The notes under the pieces were generated by a model. It was not told the DNA's origin and did no database searches. It saw only the letters and a program-made list of their open reading frames with translations. The translations under genes were made by a program, and so were the position numbers. Positions 21,601 through 32,300 of a stretch of 64,000 nucleotides of DNA are shown in pieces. Every line of letters begins with the position of its first letter. Position 1 is the stretch's first letter. The stretch spans positions 66,231,562 to 66,295,561 of the forward strand of contig OY288242.1 in assembly GCA_958450325.1 (NCBI GenBank). Reading direction: 5' to 3'. Source of the stretch: Agrostemma githago. Lineage: Eukaryota; Streptophyta; Magnoliopsida; Caryophyllales; Caryophyllaceae.

Positions 21601-22642
21601 TATCAGATCCAATGGTTTCACGGTAAACGATTCTGATGCATGTGTGTATTCTAAACATGATGATTCTGGTTGTGTGATAGTATGTTTGTATGTGGATGAT
21701 ATGCTCATTTTTGGAACAAACATGCATGTGGTAGAAGCTACTAAAAGTTTTCTAAATTCGCGTTTTGACATGAAGGACCTAGGGGAGGCGAATGTTATTC
21801 TTGGGGTAAAAATAACTAGAACTAAAACAGGATTATGTTTGAGTCAGTCTCACTACACGGAAAAAATTCTCAAAAAGTTCAATCAATTTGATAGTTTACC
21901 CTTGTCCTCACCCTATGACTCTAGTATAGATCTGGCTAAAAACCTCGGGAACAGTGTGGGACAAGAGGAATATGCCAAGATTATAGGTAGTGTCATGTAC
22001 CTAATGAACTATACTAGACCCGATATTGCCTACGCAGTAAGCAGACTAAGTAGGTACACTCATAACCCCGGACAAGACCATTGGACGGCCCTTATTCGTT
22101 TGTTGAGATACTTGAGGGGCACTATGGATTGGGGTTTACATTATGAGAGAACACCTGCTGTCCTAGAAGGTTACACTGATGCTAATTGGATAGCCGATTC
22201 TCCTGATATTTTATCTACTAGTGGTTATGTGTTTACACTTGCTAGTGGTGCCATTTCATGGAAATCGTCTAAACAAACTTGCATCGCCAAATCGACAATG
22301 GAATCTGAATTTATTGCTCTAGAATTGGCAGGACAGGAAGCAGAGTGGTTAAGGAGTCTGCTAGCTGACATTCCATTGTGGGGGAAGCCGACTCCATCGA
22401 TCTTCATGCATTATGACAACCAAGCTGCAATTGGGGTAGCTCACAGTCAAACATACAATGGGAAAAGGAGACACATACGCCTAAGGCATGGAATAGTGAG
22501 AAATCTGATCAGAGAAAATGTAATCTCAATTGAGTTTGTAAGATCCGAGAGGAACATAGCGGATCCTTTCACCAAAGGCCTTGGTAGAAAGATGGTGCTG
22601 GAGACAGCACGGGAAATGGGCTTAAAGCCCGTAAAGGAGTAA
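18647..22642 (+). CDS. Copia Gag-Pol polyprotein, copy 1 (intact, 1331 aa)
   Basis: The first ATG after the leader is at 18647; upstream in-frame codons lack an ATG. Order by residue: Gag (1 to about 275, with FDGKNYRMWSDKMEFFL), CCHC zinc knuckle (278-291), aspartic protease DTG (337-339), integrase HHCC (about 466-502) and DDE core D529, D592, E628 (D-35-E spacing), a basic linker (RRSKRSR), RT (YVDD 1015-1018) and RNase H (D1178 in YTDANW). It makes and integrates cDNA copies in virus-like particles. Private differences are Leu258, where the others have Phe, and Asn1049, where the others have Asp. All catalytic residues are present, so it may be coding-competent, although its own upstream LTR has lost the TATA box. 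Confidence 0.95.
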   Translation: MVGSPVNAVPSTPPTPVVTSVPATIIHNPFIPDMSRLELFDGKNYRMWSDKMEFFLTQLGVVYTLTKSEAPEKSGRDYETDNVTCRGMLLHYMTSSLYLIYSKFKKATEIWDALKTKYGSDDYGTKKYACSRWLNFKLVDEKPILDQVHEYENLCAEVMAEGMKICEVFQANCLLDKLPVSWENYVRSMKHKQKDFTLLELVSHIKIEEQNRIQTLGKQVEHSSSMANLTESKNHYKGQKRGNKSSNQVHGTRNQNTLKRDGKGDSKGEGKREFKGNCFTCGKPGHSSRFCPDGFSPAGKRNPNKSHVNLTEQDDDIIAAVVSEVNLVSNFSEWVVDTGATRHICSNRDVFTDYSQVPSGECVFMGNSSTVKVLGKGKVILKLTSGKTLELNNVLHVPDIRRNLISGALLNKAGIKLAFESDKLVLTRNGNFVGKGFCNGGLFVLDIEVINKNSSSSVYIAESVSLWHARLGHVNVTSIKNMKKHDLIPDFSDTNFDKCEICVEAKHAKTPFNKCVERSTTLLELIHSDLADFKNTTSRGGKHYYITFVDDYSRYTRVYLLTTKDEAENKFIEFKAEVENQLDLKIKRVRSDRGGEYDGNPLSDYCKTHGIIHERTAPYSPQQNGVAERKNRSLKNMMNAMLLSSGMPTNMWGEAVLYACHVLNRVPHKKTGKTPYELWRGYKPNLKYLKVWGCLAKIGIPTFQRSKIGPKTVDGIFIGHAMNSAAYRFILKDSSGFGAIKESRDAEFFEHIFPMKTNSLAPVVAARLPTPAAVPEEPRRSKRSRTETSFGPDFVTAFLAETSLVDEYVVNVFMLETDPRTYKEAMSSIDSTFWLQAINSEIESIMSNNTWVLTDLPRGCKPLSNKWVFRKKLKPDGSVDKFKARLVVCGNRQTKGLDFFDTYSPVTKVSTIRALIALASIHDLVIHQMDVKTAFLNGDLDEEIYMKQPEGFLAPGQENKVCKLIRSLYGLKQAPKQWYDKFDKTIRSNGFTVNDSDACVYSKHDDSGCVIVCLYVDDMLIFGTNMHVVEATKSFLNSRFDMKDLGEANVILGVKITRTKTGLCLSQSHYTEKILKKFNQFDSLPLSSPYDSSIDLAKNLGNSVGQEEYAKIIGSVMYLMNYTRPDIAYAVSRLSRYTHNPGQDHWTALIRLLRYLRGTMDWGLHYERTPAVLEGYTDANWIADSPDILSTSGYVFTLASGAISWKSSKQTCIAKSTMESEFIALELAGQEAEWLRSLLADIPLWGKPTPSIFMHYDNQAAIGVAHSQTYNGKRRHIRLRHGIVRNLIRENVISIEFVRSERNIADPFTKGLGRKMVLETAREMGLKPVKE

Positions 22643-23251
22643 ACTGTGATTGATACCCAACTTAGCTCAGCTAAGGTCAAATGCGGTCAAACGAAGTCAC
22701 AGTAAACTCGAGTAATAATGTCACAACCATTTCCCTTTGTAATTGTTTTGAGTGACATATGTTTTATTATTTCTACTGTCGTGTGTATTTAAGGTTGAGC
22801 TTTGGCTCTTAATAAATTCATAGTCCTAACGGATGGTTTGTGACAGTCAAACCTGATGAATTTACCTATGTGAATGTGGGGGATTATTGCTCTAAACCCC
22901 AAGAGATCCTTAGGCTTTAGGATCTCTAGAGGCATTCATGAATTACCAGGATTCATTTGGAGAGCACTTGGGAAGTCCAAGTAAAACACTTACTACATAC
23001 AGTTAGCGTTCATGATGAGTTCATGGATGGTGCGAATACTAGCCCTGATTTGAGTACGGTAAGTGCACAACTAACCTACTACCCACATCATTAGGAGGTT
23101 AAAGGCTTCGATCCACCTCTAAATGATGGTTTTAGGTTTTTGTACGCACTGGGTGTCAGTTAAAGTCCACAAGACACTGAACATCTAAAAACTAAAACTC
23201 CGTTTGCCAATAATTTCTCCAGCTTCTCTTCTTTTGAATCATGTGGGGGAT
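22643..23251 (+). other. Copia 3' untranslated region with hairpins and two purine tracts
   Basis: Non-coding, repeated in all six units. Stems: ACTGTGA (22643-22649) with TCACAGT (22697-22703), enclosing CTTAGCT (22661-22667) with AGCTAAG (22669-22675); and AGAGATCCT (22902-22910) with AGGATCTCT (22919-22927). The phrase TGTGGGGGATT occurs at 22875-22885 and again at 23242-23252. The second copy abuts the LTR and is the polypurine tract for plus-strand priming. Confidence 0.75.
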
Positions 23252-23977
23252 TGTTAGAGTTAATGCTTCAAAAGAAGCTCTTTTAAGTATCATTATTATC
23301 CCACATGGATCATTTATGACTACTAAACTATGCTTATATATGACCCTCTTTAATGCTCTACTAGTCGTGTACAAGAGAGGACTATGTACACCACACACGC
23401 GCGCGCGCGCGCGCGCCGAGCCGAGCACGAGCCGGGCCGGGCTCTGGGCTTTGGTAGAGCGCCTGCGGCGCACCGCTTGCGGGTATTTTTTGGTAGTCGA
23501 ATTATTTGTTTTTATCCAGAAGCTTCCTTTTTCTCAGTCAGTCTCAGTCAGTCTTTGTTGCCTTTCCAAGACTGATTATTGTCATTCCCGAGACTGATTG
23601 CTGCAAGTCTCCACTTGCTCTTTATTGCTGTGCATTGAACCAATGCCACTGCTCCACTATATAATGCTCTCTTCTCTTCAGTTTTGAACACACAAAAAAC
23701 ATACATACACATATTCTCTCGTTCTTCATACTTTCATCTCTGTTCCGGTTAAGTTATTGGCAAGCGTTCTTGGCTGTATTCAACCGTACTTCACCTACAC
23801 TGAAGTTACGGTATAGTTGTGGAATCCTGGGAGTTGAGTGCTATTGAGGCCGTGTGTAGCAGACGGGGCATAAATCAACTTTAGGACAGTGACGTTTGTC
23901 GCGACACAGCTTCTGTTCTTCGTCCAGATAAGATCTATCTCATTTCTTCCCTTAACTCTACTACTACCGTGATAACA
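23252..23977 (+). mobile_element. Copia LTR 2 (726 bp, full form)
   Basis: Full-length form, preceded by the polypurine tract. TATA box TATATAA at 23658-23664. An alternating (CA)n(CG)n tract lies around 23392-23416. Confidence 0.93.
23658..23664 (+). promoter_or_regulatory. TATA box of the copia LTR (LTR 2 shown)
   Basis: TATATAA in LTR 2, about 350 bp upstream of the Gag-Pol ATG. The same motif is in LTRs 3 to 7 and absent from LTR 1. Transcription should begin roughly 30 bp downstream, giving R and U5 of about 290 bp. Confidence 0.6.
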
Positions 23978-24009
23978 ATCTAAAGTTGATTTATTTTCGT
24001 TATAACATC

Positions 24010-27000
24010 ATGGTTGGTAGTCCGGTTAATGCTGTTCCCTCTACTCCTCCTACTCCTGTAGTCACTTCTGTTCCTGCTACTATTATTCATAACCCTTTTA
24101 TACCCGACATGTCCAGATTAGAACTTTTTGATGGAAAAAATTACCGTATGTGGTCGGATAAAATGGAATTTTTCCTAACTCAATTGGGGGTCGTTTATAC
24201 ACTTACTAAATCTGAGGCTCCAGAAAAATCGGGTAGAGATTATGAAACGGATAATGTTACTTGTAGGGGAATGTTATTGCATTATATGACTTCTTCTTTG
24301 TACTTGATTTACAGTAAGTTTAAGAAGGCTACTGAAATTTGGGATGCTCTCAAAACCAAGTATGGTTCTGATGATTATGGAACGAAAAAGTATGCTTGCA
24401 GTCGTTGGTTAAATTTCAAGCTAGTCGATGAGAAACCCATCTTAGATCAAGTCCATGAGTACGAAAATCTGTGTGCAGAGGTAATGGCAGAAGGTATGAA
24501 AATTTGTGAGGTTTTTCAGGCTAATTGTCTTTTAGATAAACTTCCGGTTTCTTGGGAAAATTATGTTCGTAGTATGAAACACAAACAAAAAGATTTTACC
24601 CTTTTAGAACTAGTGTCCCATATAAAGATTGAGGAACAAAACCGTATACAGACTTTGGGAAAACAAGTCGAACACTCTTCTTCCATGGCTAACCTGACCG
24701 AGTCTAAGAACCATTACAAGGGGCAAAAACGGGGTAACAAATCTTCTAATCAAGTTCATGGGACTAGAAACCAGAATACCTTCAAACGGGATGGCAAAGG
24801 GGATTCTAAAGGTGAAGGTAAACGGGAATTTAAGGGAAATTGTTTTACATGTGGTAAACCGGGTCATTCTTCTAGATTTTGTCCCGATGGCTTTTCTCCC
24901 GCTGGTAAACGGAACCCCAATAAATCTCACGTTAATCTTACTGAACAAGATGACGATATCATTGCTGCTGTTGTATCAGAAGTTAATTTAGTAAGCAATT
25001 TTTCCGAATGGGTTGTTGACACCGGCGCTACAAGGCACATCTGCTCTAATCGGGATGTCTTCACGGATTACTCTCAAGTACCAAGTGGGGAATGCGTATT
25101 TATGGGAAATTCTAGCACCGTGAAGGTACTTGGTAAAGGGAAAGTCATTTTGAAGCTCACTTCTGGTAAGACTCTTGAACTTAATAACGTGCTACATGTT
25201 CCTGACATACGAAGAAATCTTATCTCTGGAGCTTTATTAAACAAAGCAGGTATCAAATTAGCTTTCGAATCTGATAAACTTGTGCTTACTAGAAATGGAA
25301 ATTTTGTTGGCAAAGGCTTTTGTAATGGTGGACTATTTGTATTAGACATAGAAGTTATTAATAAGAATTCATCCTCTTCTGTTTATATTGCTGAGTCTGT
25401 CTCTTTATGGCATGCTAGACTAGGACATGTTAATGTGACCTCGATTAAAAACATGAAAAAGCATGACCTGATTCCTGACTTTAGCGACACAAATTTTGAT
25501 AAGTGTGAAATATGTGTCGAAGCTAAGCATGCTAAAACACCCTTTAATAAATGTGTGGAACGTTCTACTACGCTTCTTGAGCTAATTCACTCAGACTTAG
25601 CTGACTTTAAGAACACCACAAGTAGGGGTGGGAAACATTACTATATCACTTTTGTGGATGATTATTCTCGCTACACTAGGGTCTATTTATTAACAACCAA
25701 AGATGAGGCTGAAAACAAGTTCATAGAGTTTAAGGCTGAGATTGAAAATCAATTAGACCTTAAAATAAAACGTGTAAGATCTGACCGGGGAGGTGAATAC
25801 GATGGTAATCCACTTAGTGACTATTGTAAGACCCATGGTATTATACATGAAAGGACCGCCCCCTATTCACCCCAACAAAACGGTGTTGCCGAACGCAAAA
25901 ACCGATCACTAAAGAATATGATGAATGCAATGTTGTTAAGTTCTGGAATGCCAACTAATATGTGGGGTGAAGCAGTCCTTTATGCATGTCATGTTCTGAA
26001 TCGCGTACCTCATAAGAAAACAGGTAAGACTCCTTATGAGCTATGGAGAGGATACAAGCCCAATCTCAAATACCTCAAAGTGTGGGGGTGCCTGGCGAAG
26101 ATCGGGATTCCAACGTTTCAAAGGAGCAAAATTGGACCGAAAACCGTAGACGGAATTTTCATCGGGCATGCCATGAATAGTGCAGCTTACCGCTTCATTC
26201 TTAAAGATTCGTCCGGTTTCGGGGCCATAAAAGAATCTAGAGATGCAGAATTTTTTGAGCATATTTTTCCTATGAAAACTAACTCTTTGGCTCCTGTTGT
26301 TGCAGCGCGTCTCCCTACTCCTGCGGCGGTTCCTGAGGAACCTCGAAGGAGCAAACGATCCAGGACCGAAACTAGCTTTGGTCCAGATTTCGTGACCGCT
26401 TTCCTTGCCGAAACGAGTTTAGTTGATGAGTATGTTGTAAATGTTTTTATGTTCGAAACAGATCCTAGAACTTATAAAGAGGCTATGAGCTCCATTGATT
26501 CCACTTTTTGGCTTCAAGCCATTAATAGTGAAATAGAGTCTATTATGAGTAATAACACTTGGGTGTTAACAGATTTACCTAGGGGTTGTAAACCCCTAAG
26601 TAATAAGTGGGTGTTTAGAAAGAAACTCAAACCCGATGGCTCAGTTGATAAATTTAAGGCCAGACTTGTTGTATGTGGTAATCGTCAAACGAAAGGTTTG
26701 GATTTCTTTGATACTTACTCACCTGTTACTAAAGTGTCTACTATTAGAGCTCTAATTGCACTTGCATCTATACATGATTTAGTTATTCATCAGATGGATG
26801 TAAAGACTGCATTTTTAAATGGCGATCTTGATGAAGAGATCTACATGAAACAACCAGAAGGTTTTTTGGCTCCTGGACAAGAGAACAAGGTATGCAAGCT
26901 CATCAGGTCCTTGTACGGCCTGAAACAGGCACCAAAACAATGGTATGACAAATTTGACAAAACTATCAGATCCAATGGTTTCACGGTAAACGATTCTGAT

Positions 27001-28005
27001 GCATGTGTGTATTCTAAACATGATGATTCTGGTTGTGTGATAGTATGTTTGTATGTGGATGATATGCTCATTTTTGGAACAAACATGCATGTGGTAGAAG
27101 CTACTAAAAGTTTTCTAAATTCGCGTTTTGACATGAAGGACCTAGGGGAGGCGGATGTTATTCTTGGGGTAAAAATAACTAGAACTAAAACAGGATTATG
27201 TTTGAGTCAGTCTCACTACACGAAAAAAATTCTCAAAAAGTTCAATCAATTTGATAGTTTACCCTTGTCCTCACCCTATGACTCTAGTATAGATCTGGCT
27301 AAAAACCTCGGGAACAGTGTGGGACAAGAGGAATATGCCAAGATTATAGGTAGTGTCATGTACCTAATGAACTATACTAGACCCGATATTGCCTACGCAG
27401 TAAGCAGACTAAGTAGGTACACTCATAACCCCGGACAAGACCATTGGACGGCCCTTATTCGTTTGTTGAGATACTTGAGGGGCACTATGGATTGGGGTTT
27501 ACATTATGAGAGAACACCTGCTGTCCTAGAAGGTTACACTGATGCTAATTGGATAGCCGATTCTCCTGATATTTTATCTACTAGTGGTTATGTGTTTACA
27601 CTTGCTAGTGGTGCCATTTCATGGAAATCGTCTAAACAAACTTGCATCGCCAAATCGACAATGGAATCTGAATTTATTGCTCTAGAATTGGCAGGACAGG
27701 AAGCAGAGTGGTTAAGGAGTCTGCTAGCTGACATTCCATTGTGGGGGAAGCCGACTCCATCGATCTTCATGCATTATGACAACCAAGCTGCAATTGGGGT
27801 AGCTCACAGTCAAACATACAATGGGAAAAGGAGACACATACGCCTAAGGCATGGAATAGTGAGAAATCTGATCAGAGAAAATGTAATCTCAATTGAGTTT
27901 GTAAGATCCGAGAGGAACATAGCGGATCCTTTCACCAAAGGCCTTGGTAGAAAGATGGTGCTGGAGACAGCACGGGAAATGGGCTTAAAGCCCGTAAAGG
28001 AGTAA
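24010..28005 (+). CDS. Copia Gag-Pol polyprotein, copy 2 (intact)
   Basis: Uninterrupted 1331-aa frame with the domain order of copy 1. Compared with copy 1 it has Phe258, Ile578, Phe815, Asp1049 and a private Lys1072 (Glu elsewhere) in the region between RT and RNase H. Ile578 and Phe815 are shared with copy 3, and Phe1253 with copy 1. Driven by LTR 2, which keeps its TATA box, so it is a better candidate for expression than copy 1. Confidence 0.95.
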   Translation: MVGSPVNAVPSTPPTPVVTSVPATIIHNPFIPDMSRLELFDGKNYRMWSDKMEFFLTQLGVVYTLTKSEAPEKSGRDYETDNVTCRGMLLHYMTSSLYLIYSKFKKATEIWDALKTKYGSDDYGTKKYACSRWLNFKLVDEKPILDQVHEYENLCAEVMAEGMKICEVFQANCLLDKLPVSWENYVRSMKHKQKDFTLLELVSHIKIEEQNRIQTLGKQVEHSSSMANLTESKNHYKGQKRGNKSSNQVHGTRNQNTFKRDGKGDSKGEGKREFKGNCFTCGKPGHSSRFCPDGFSPAGKRNPNKSHVNLTEQDDDIIAAVVSEVNLVSNFSEWVVDTGATRHICSNRDVFTDYSQVPSGECVFMGNSSTVKVLGKGKVILKLTSGKTLELNNVLHVPDIRRNLISGALLNKAGIKLAFESDKLVLTRNGNFVGKGFCNGGLFVLDIEVINKNSSSSVYIAESVSLWHARLGHVNVTSIKNMKKHDLIPDFSDTNFDKCEICVEAKHAKTPFNKCVERSTTLLELIHSDLADFKNTTSRGGKHYYITFVDDYSRYTRVYLLTTKDEAENKFIEFKAEIENQLDLKIKRVRSDRGGEYDGNPLSDYCKTHGIIHERTAPYSPQQNGVAERKNRSLKNMMNAMLLSSGMPTNMWGEAVLYACHVLNRVPHKKTGKTPYELWRGYKPNLKYLKVWGCLAKIGIPTFQRSKIGPKTVDGIFIGHAMNSAAYRFILKDSSGFGAIKESRDAEFFEHIFPMKTNSLAPVVAARLPTPAAVPEEPRRSKRSRTETSFGPDFVTAFLAETSLVDEYVVNVFMFETDPRTYKEAMSSIDSTFWLQAINSEIESIMSNNTWVLTDLPRGCKPLSNKWVFRKKLKPDGSVDKFKARLVVCGNRQTKGLDFFDTYSPVTKVSTIRALIALASIHDLVIHQMDVKTAFLNGDLDEEIYMKQPEGFLAPGQENKVCKLIRSLYGLKQAPKQWYDKFDKTIRSNGFTVNDSDACVYSKHDDSGCVIVCLYVDDMLIFGTNMHVVEATKSFLNSRFDMKDLGEADVILGVKITRTKTGLCLSQSHYTKKILKKFNQFDSLPLSSPYDSSIDLAKNLGNSVGQEEYAKIIGSVMYLMNYTRPDIAYAVSRLSRYTHNPGQDHWTALIRLLRYLRGTMDWGLHYERTPAVLEGYTDANWIADSPDILSTSGYVFTLASGAISWKSSKQTCIAKSTMESEFIALELAGQEAEWLRSLLADIPLWGKPTPSIFMHYDNQAAIGVAHSQTYNGKRRHIRLRHGIVRNLIRENVISIEFVRSERNIADPFTKGLGRKMVLETAREMGLKPVKE

Positions 28006-28614
28006 ACTGTGATTGATACCCAACTTAGCTCAGCTAAGGTCAAATGCGGTCAAACGAAGTCACAGTAAACTCGAGTAATAATGTCACAACCATTTCCCTT
28101 TGTAATTGTTTTGAGTGACATATGTTTTATTATTTCTACTGTCGTGTGTATTTAAGGTTGAGCTTTGGCTCTTAATAAATTCATAGTCCTAACGGATGGT
28201 TTGTGACAGTCAAACCTGATGAATTTACCTATGTGAATGTGGGGGATTATTGCTCTAAACCCCAAGAGATCCTTAGGCTTTAGGATCTCTAGAGGCATTC
28301 ATGAATTACCAGGATTCATTTGGAGAGCACTTGGGAAGTCCAAGTAAAACACTTACTACATACAGTTAGCGTTCATGATGAGTTCATGGATGGTGCGAAT
28401 ACTAGCCCTGATTTGAGTACGGTAAGTGCACAACTAACCTACTACCCACATCATTAGGAGGTTAAAGGCTTCGATCCACCTCTAAATGATGGTTTTAGGT
28501 TTTTGTACGCACTGGGTGTCAGTTAAAGTCCACAAGACACTGAACATCTAAAAACTAAAACTCCGTTTGCCAATAATTTCTCCAGCTTCTCTTCTTTTGA
28601 ATCATGTGGGGGAT
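28006..28614 (+). other. 3' untranslated region of copia copy 2
   Basis: Same hairpins and doubled purine tract as after copy 1. No gene. Confidence 0.7.
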
Positions 28615-29340
28615 TGTTAGAGTTAATGCTTCAAAAGAAGCTCTTTTAAGTATCATTATTATCCCACATGGATCATTTATGACTACTAAACTATGCTTAT
28701 ATATGACCCTCTTTAATGCTCTACTAGTCGTGTACAAGAGAGGACTATGTACACCACACACGCGCGCGCGCGCGCGCGCCGAGCCGAGCACGAGCCGGGC
28801 CGGGCTCTGGGCTTTGGTAGAGCGCCTGCGGCGCACCGCTTGCGGGTATTTTTTGGTAGTCGAATTATTTGTTTTTATCCAGAAGCTTCCTTTTTCTCAG
28901 TCAGTCTCAGTCAGTCTTTGTTGCCTTTCCAAGACTGATTATTGTCATTCCCGAGACTGATTGCTGCAAGTCTCCACTTGCTCTTTATTGCTGTGCATTG
29001 AACCAATGCCACTGCTCCACTATATAATGCTCTCTTCTCTTCAGTTTTGAACACACAAAAAACATACATACACATATTCTCTCGTTCTTCATACTTTCAT
29101 CTCTGTTCCGGTTAAGTTATTGGCAAGCGTTCTTGGCTGTATTCAACCGTACTTCACCTACACTGAAGTTACGGTATAGTTGTGGAATCCTGGGAGTTGA
29201 GTGCTATTGAGGCCGTGTGTAGCAGACGGGGCATAAATCAACTTTAGGACAGTGACGTTTGTCGCGACACAGCTTCTGTTCTTCGTCCAGATAAGATCTA
29301 TCTCATTTCTTCCCTTAACTCTACTACTACCGTGATAACA
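28615..29340 (+). mobile_element. Copia LTR 3 (726 bp, full form)
   Basis: Appears the same as LTR 2 by eye, with TATA box and full CG tract; shared by units 2 and 3. Confidence 0.93.
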
Positions 29341-29372
29341 ATCTAAAGTTGATTTATTTTCGTTATAACATC

Positions 29373-32300
29373 ATGGTTGGTAGTCCGGTTAATGCTGTTC
29401 CCTCTACTCCTCCTACTCCTGTAGTCACTTCTGTTCCTGCTACTATTATTCATAACCCTTTTATACCCGACATGTCCAGATTAGAACTTTTTGATGGAAA
29501 AAATTACCGTATGTGGTCGGATAAAATGGAATTTTTCCTAACTCAATTGGGGGTCGTTTATACACTTACTAAATCTGAGGCTCCAGAAAAATCGGGTAGA
29601 GATTATGAAACGGATAATGTTACTTGTAGGGGAATGTTATTGCATTATATGACTTCTTCTTTGTACTTGATTTACAGTAAGTTTAAGAAGGCTACTGAAA
29701 TTTGGGATGCTCTCAAAACCAAGTATGGTTCTGATGATTATGGAACGAAAAAGTATGCTTGCAGTCGTTGGTTAAATTTCAAGCTAGTCGATGAGAAACC
29801 CATCTTAGATCAAGTCCATGAGTACGAAAATCTGTGTGCAGAGGTAATGGCAGAAGGTATGAAAATTTGTGAGGTTTTTCAGGCTAATTGTCTTTTAGAT
29901 AAACTTCCGGTTTCTTGGGAAAATTATGTTCGTAGTATGAAACACAAACAAAAAGATTTTACCCTTTTAGAACTAGTGTCCCATATAAAGATTGAGGAAC
30001 AAAACCGTATACAGACTTTGGGAAAACAAGTCGAACACTCTTCTTCCATGGCTAACCTGACCGAGTCTAAGAACCATTACAAGGGGCAAAAACGGGGTAA
30101 CAAATCTTCTAATCAAGTTCATGGGACTAGAAACCAGAATACCTTCAAACGGGATGGCAAAGGGGATTCTAAAGGTGAAGGTAAACGGGAATTTAAGGGA
30201 AATTGTTTTACATGTGGTAAACCGGGTCATTCTTCTAGATTTTGTCCCGATGGCTTTTCTCCCGCTGGTAAACGGAACCCCAATAAATCTCACGTTAATC
30301 TTACTGAACAAGATGACGATATCATTGCTGCTGTTGTATCAAAAGTTAATTTAGTAAGCAATTTTTCCGAATGGGTTGTTGACACCGGCGCTACAAGGCA
30401 CATCTGCTCTAATCGGGATGTCTTCACGGATTACTCTCAAGTACCAAGTGGGGAATGCGTATTTATGGGAAATTCTAGCACCGTGAAGGTACTTGGTAAA
30501 GGGAAAGTCATTTTGAAGCTCACTTCTGGTAAGACTCTTGAACTTAATAACGTGCTACATGTTCCTGACATACGAAGAAATCTTATCTCTGGAGCTTTAT
30601 TAAACAAAGCAGGTATCAAATTAGCTTTCGAATCTGATAAACTTGTGCTTACTAGAAATGGAAATTTTGTTGGCAAAGGCTTTTGTAATGGTGGACTATT
30701 TGTATTAGACATAGAAGTTATTAATAAGAATTCATCCTCTTCTGTTTATATTGCTGAGTCTGTCTCTTTATGGCATGCTAGACTAGGACATGTTAATGTG
30801 ACCTCGATTAAAAACATGAAAAAGCATGACCTGATTCCTGACTTTAGCGACACAAATTTTGATAAGTGTGAAATATGTGTCGAAGCTAAGCATGCTAAAA
30901 CACCCTTTAATAAATGTGTGGAACGTTCTACTACGCTTCTTGAGCTAATTCACTCAGACTTAGCTGACTTTAAGAACACCACAAGTAGGGGTGGGAAACA
31001 TTACTATATCACTTTTGTGGATGATTATTCTCGCTACACTAGGGTCTATTTATTAACAACCAAAGATGAGGCTGAAAACAAGTTCATAGAGTTTAAGGCT
31101 GAGATTGAAAATCAATTAGACCTTAAAATAAAACGTGTAAGATCTGACCGGGGAGGTGAATACGATGGTAATCCACTTAGTGACTATTGTAAGACCCATG
31201 GTATTATACATGAAAGGACCGCCCCCTATTCACCCCAACAAAACGGTGTTGCCGAACGCAAAAACCGATCACTAAAGAATATGATGAATGCAATGTTGTT
31301 AAGTTCTGGAATGCCAACTAATATGTGGGGTGAAGCAGTCCTTTATGCATGTCATGTTCTGAATCGCGTACCTCATAAGAAAACAGGTAAGACTCCTTAT
31401 GAGCTATGGAGAGGATACAAGCCCAATCTCAAATACCTCAAAGTGTGGGGGTGCCTGGCGAAGATCGGGATTCCAACGTTTCAAAGGAGCAAAATTGGAC
31501 CGAAAACCGTAGACGGAATTTTCATCGGGCATGCCATGAATAGTGCAGCTTACCGCTTCATTCTTAAAGATTCGTCCGGTTTCGGGGCCATAAAAGAATC
31601 TAGAGATGCAGAATTTTTTGAGCATATTTTTCCTATGAAAACTAACTCTTTGGCTCCTGTTGTTGCAGCGCGTCTCCCTACTCCTGCGGCGGTTCCTGAG
31701 GAACCTCGAAGGAGCAAACGATCCAGGACCGAAACTAGCTTTGGTCCAGATTTCGTGACCGCTTTCCTTGCCGAAACGAGTTTAGTTGATGAGTATGTTG
31801 TAAATGTTTTTATGTTCGAAACAGATCCTAGAACTTATAAAGAGGCTATGAGCTCCATTGATTCCACTTTTTGGCTTCAAGCCATTAATAGTGAAATAGA
31901 GTCTATTATGAGTAATAACACTTGGGTGTTAACAGATTTACCTAGGGGTTGTAAACCCCTAAGTAATAAGTGGGTGTTTAGAAAGAAACTCAAACCCGAT
32001 GGCTCAGTTGATAAATTTAAGGCCAGACTTGTTGTATGTGGTAATCGTCAAACGAAAGGTTTGGATTTCTTTGATACTTACTCACCTGTTACTAAAGTGT
32101 CTACTATTAGAGCTCTAATTGCACTTGCATCTATACATGATTTAGTTATTCATCAGATGGATGTAAAGACTGCATTTTTAAATGGCGATCTTGATGAAGA
32201 GATCTACATGAAACAACCAGAAGGTTTTTTGGCTCCTGGACAAGAGAACAAGGTATGCAAGCTCATCAGGTCCTTGTACGGCCTGAAACAGGCACCAAAA

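Noticed and set aside
23392..23480. 118-codon frames repeated in each copia LTR
   Set aside because: They cross U3 with the CG tract, are broken by the LTR 5 and LTR 7 deletion, and have no known domain.
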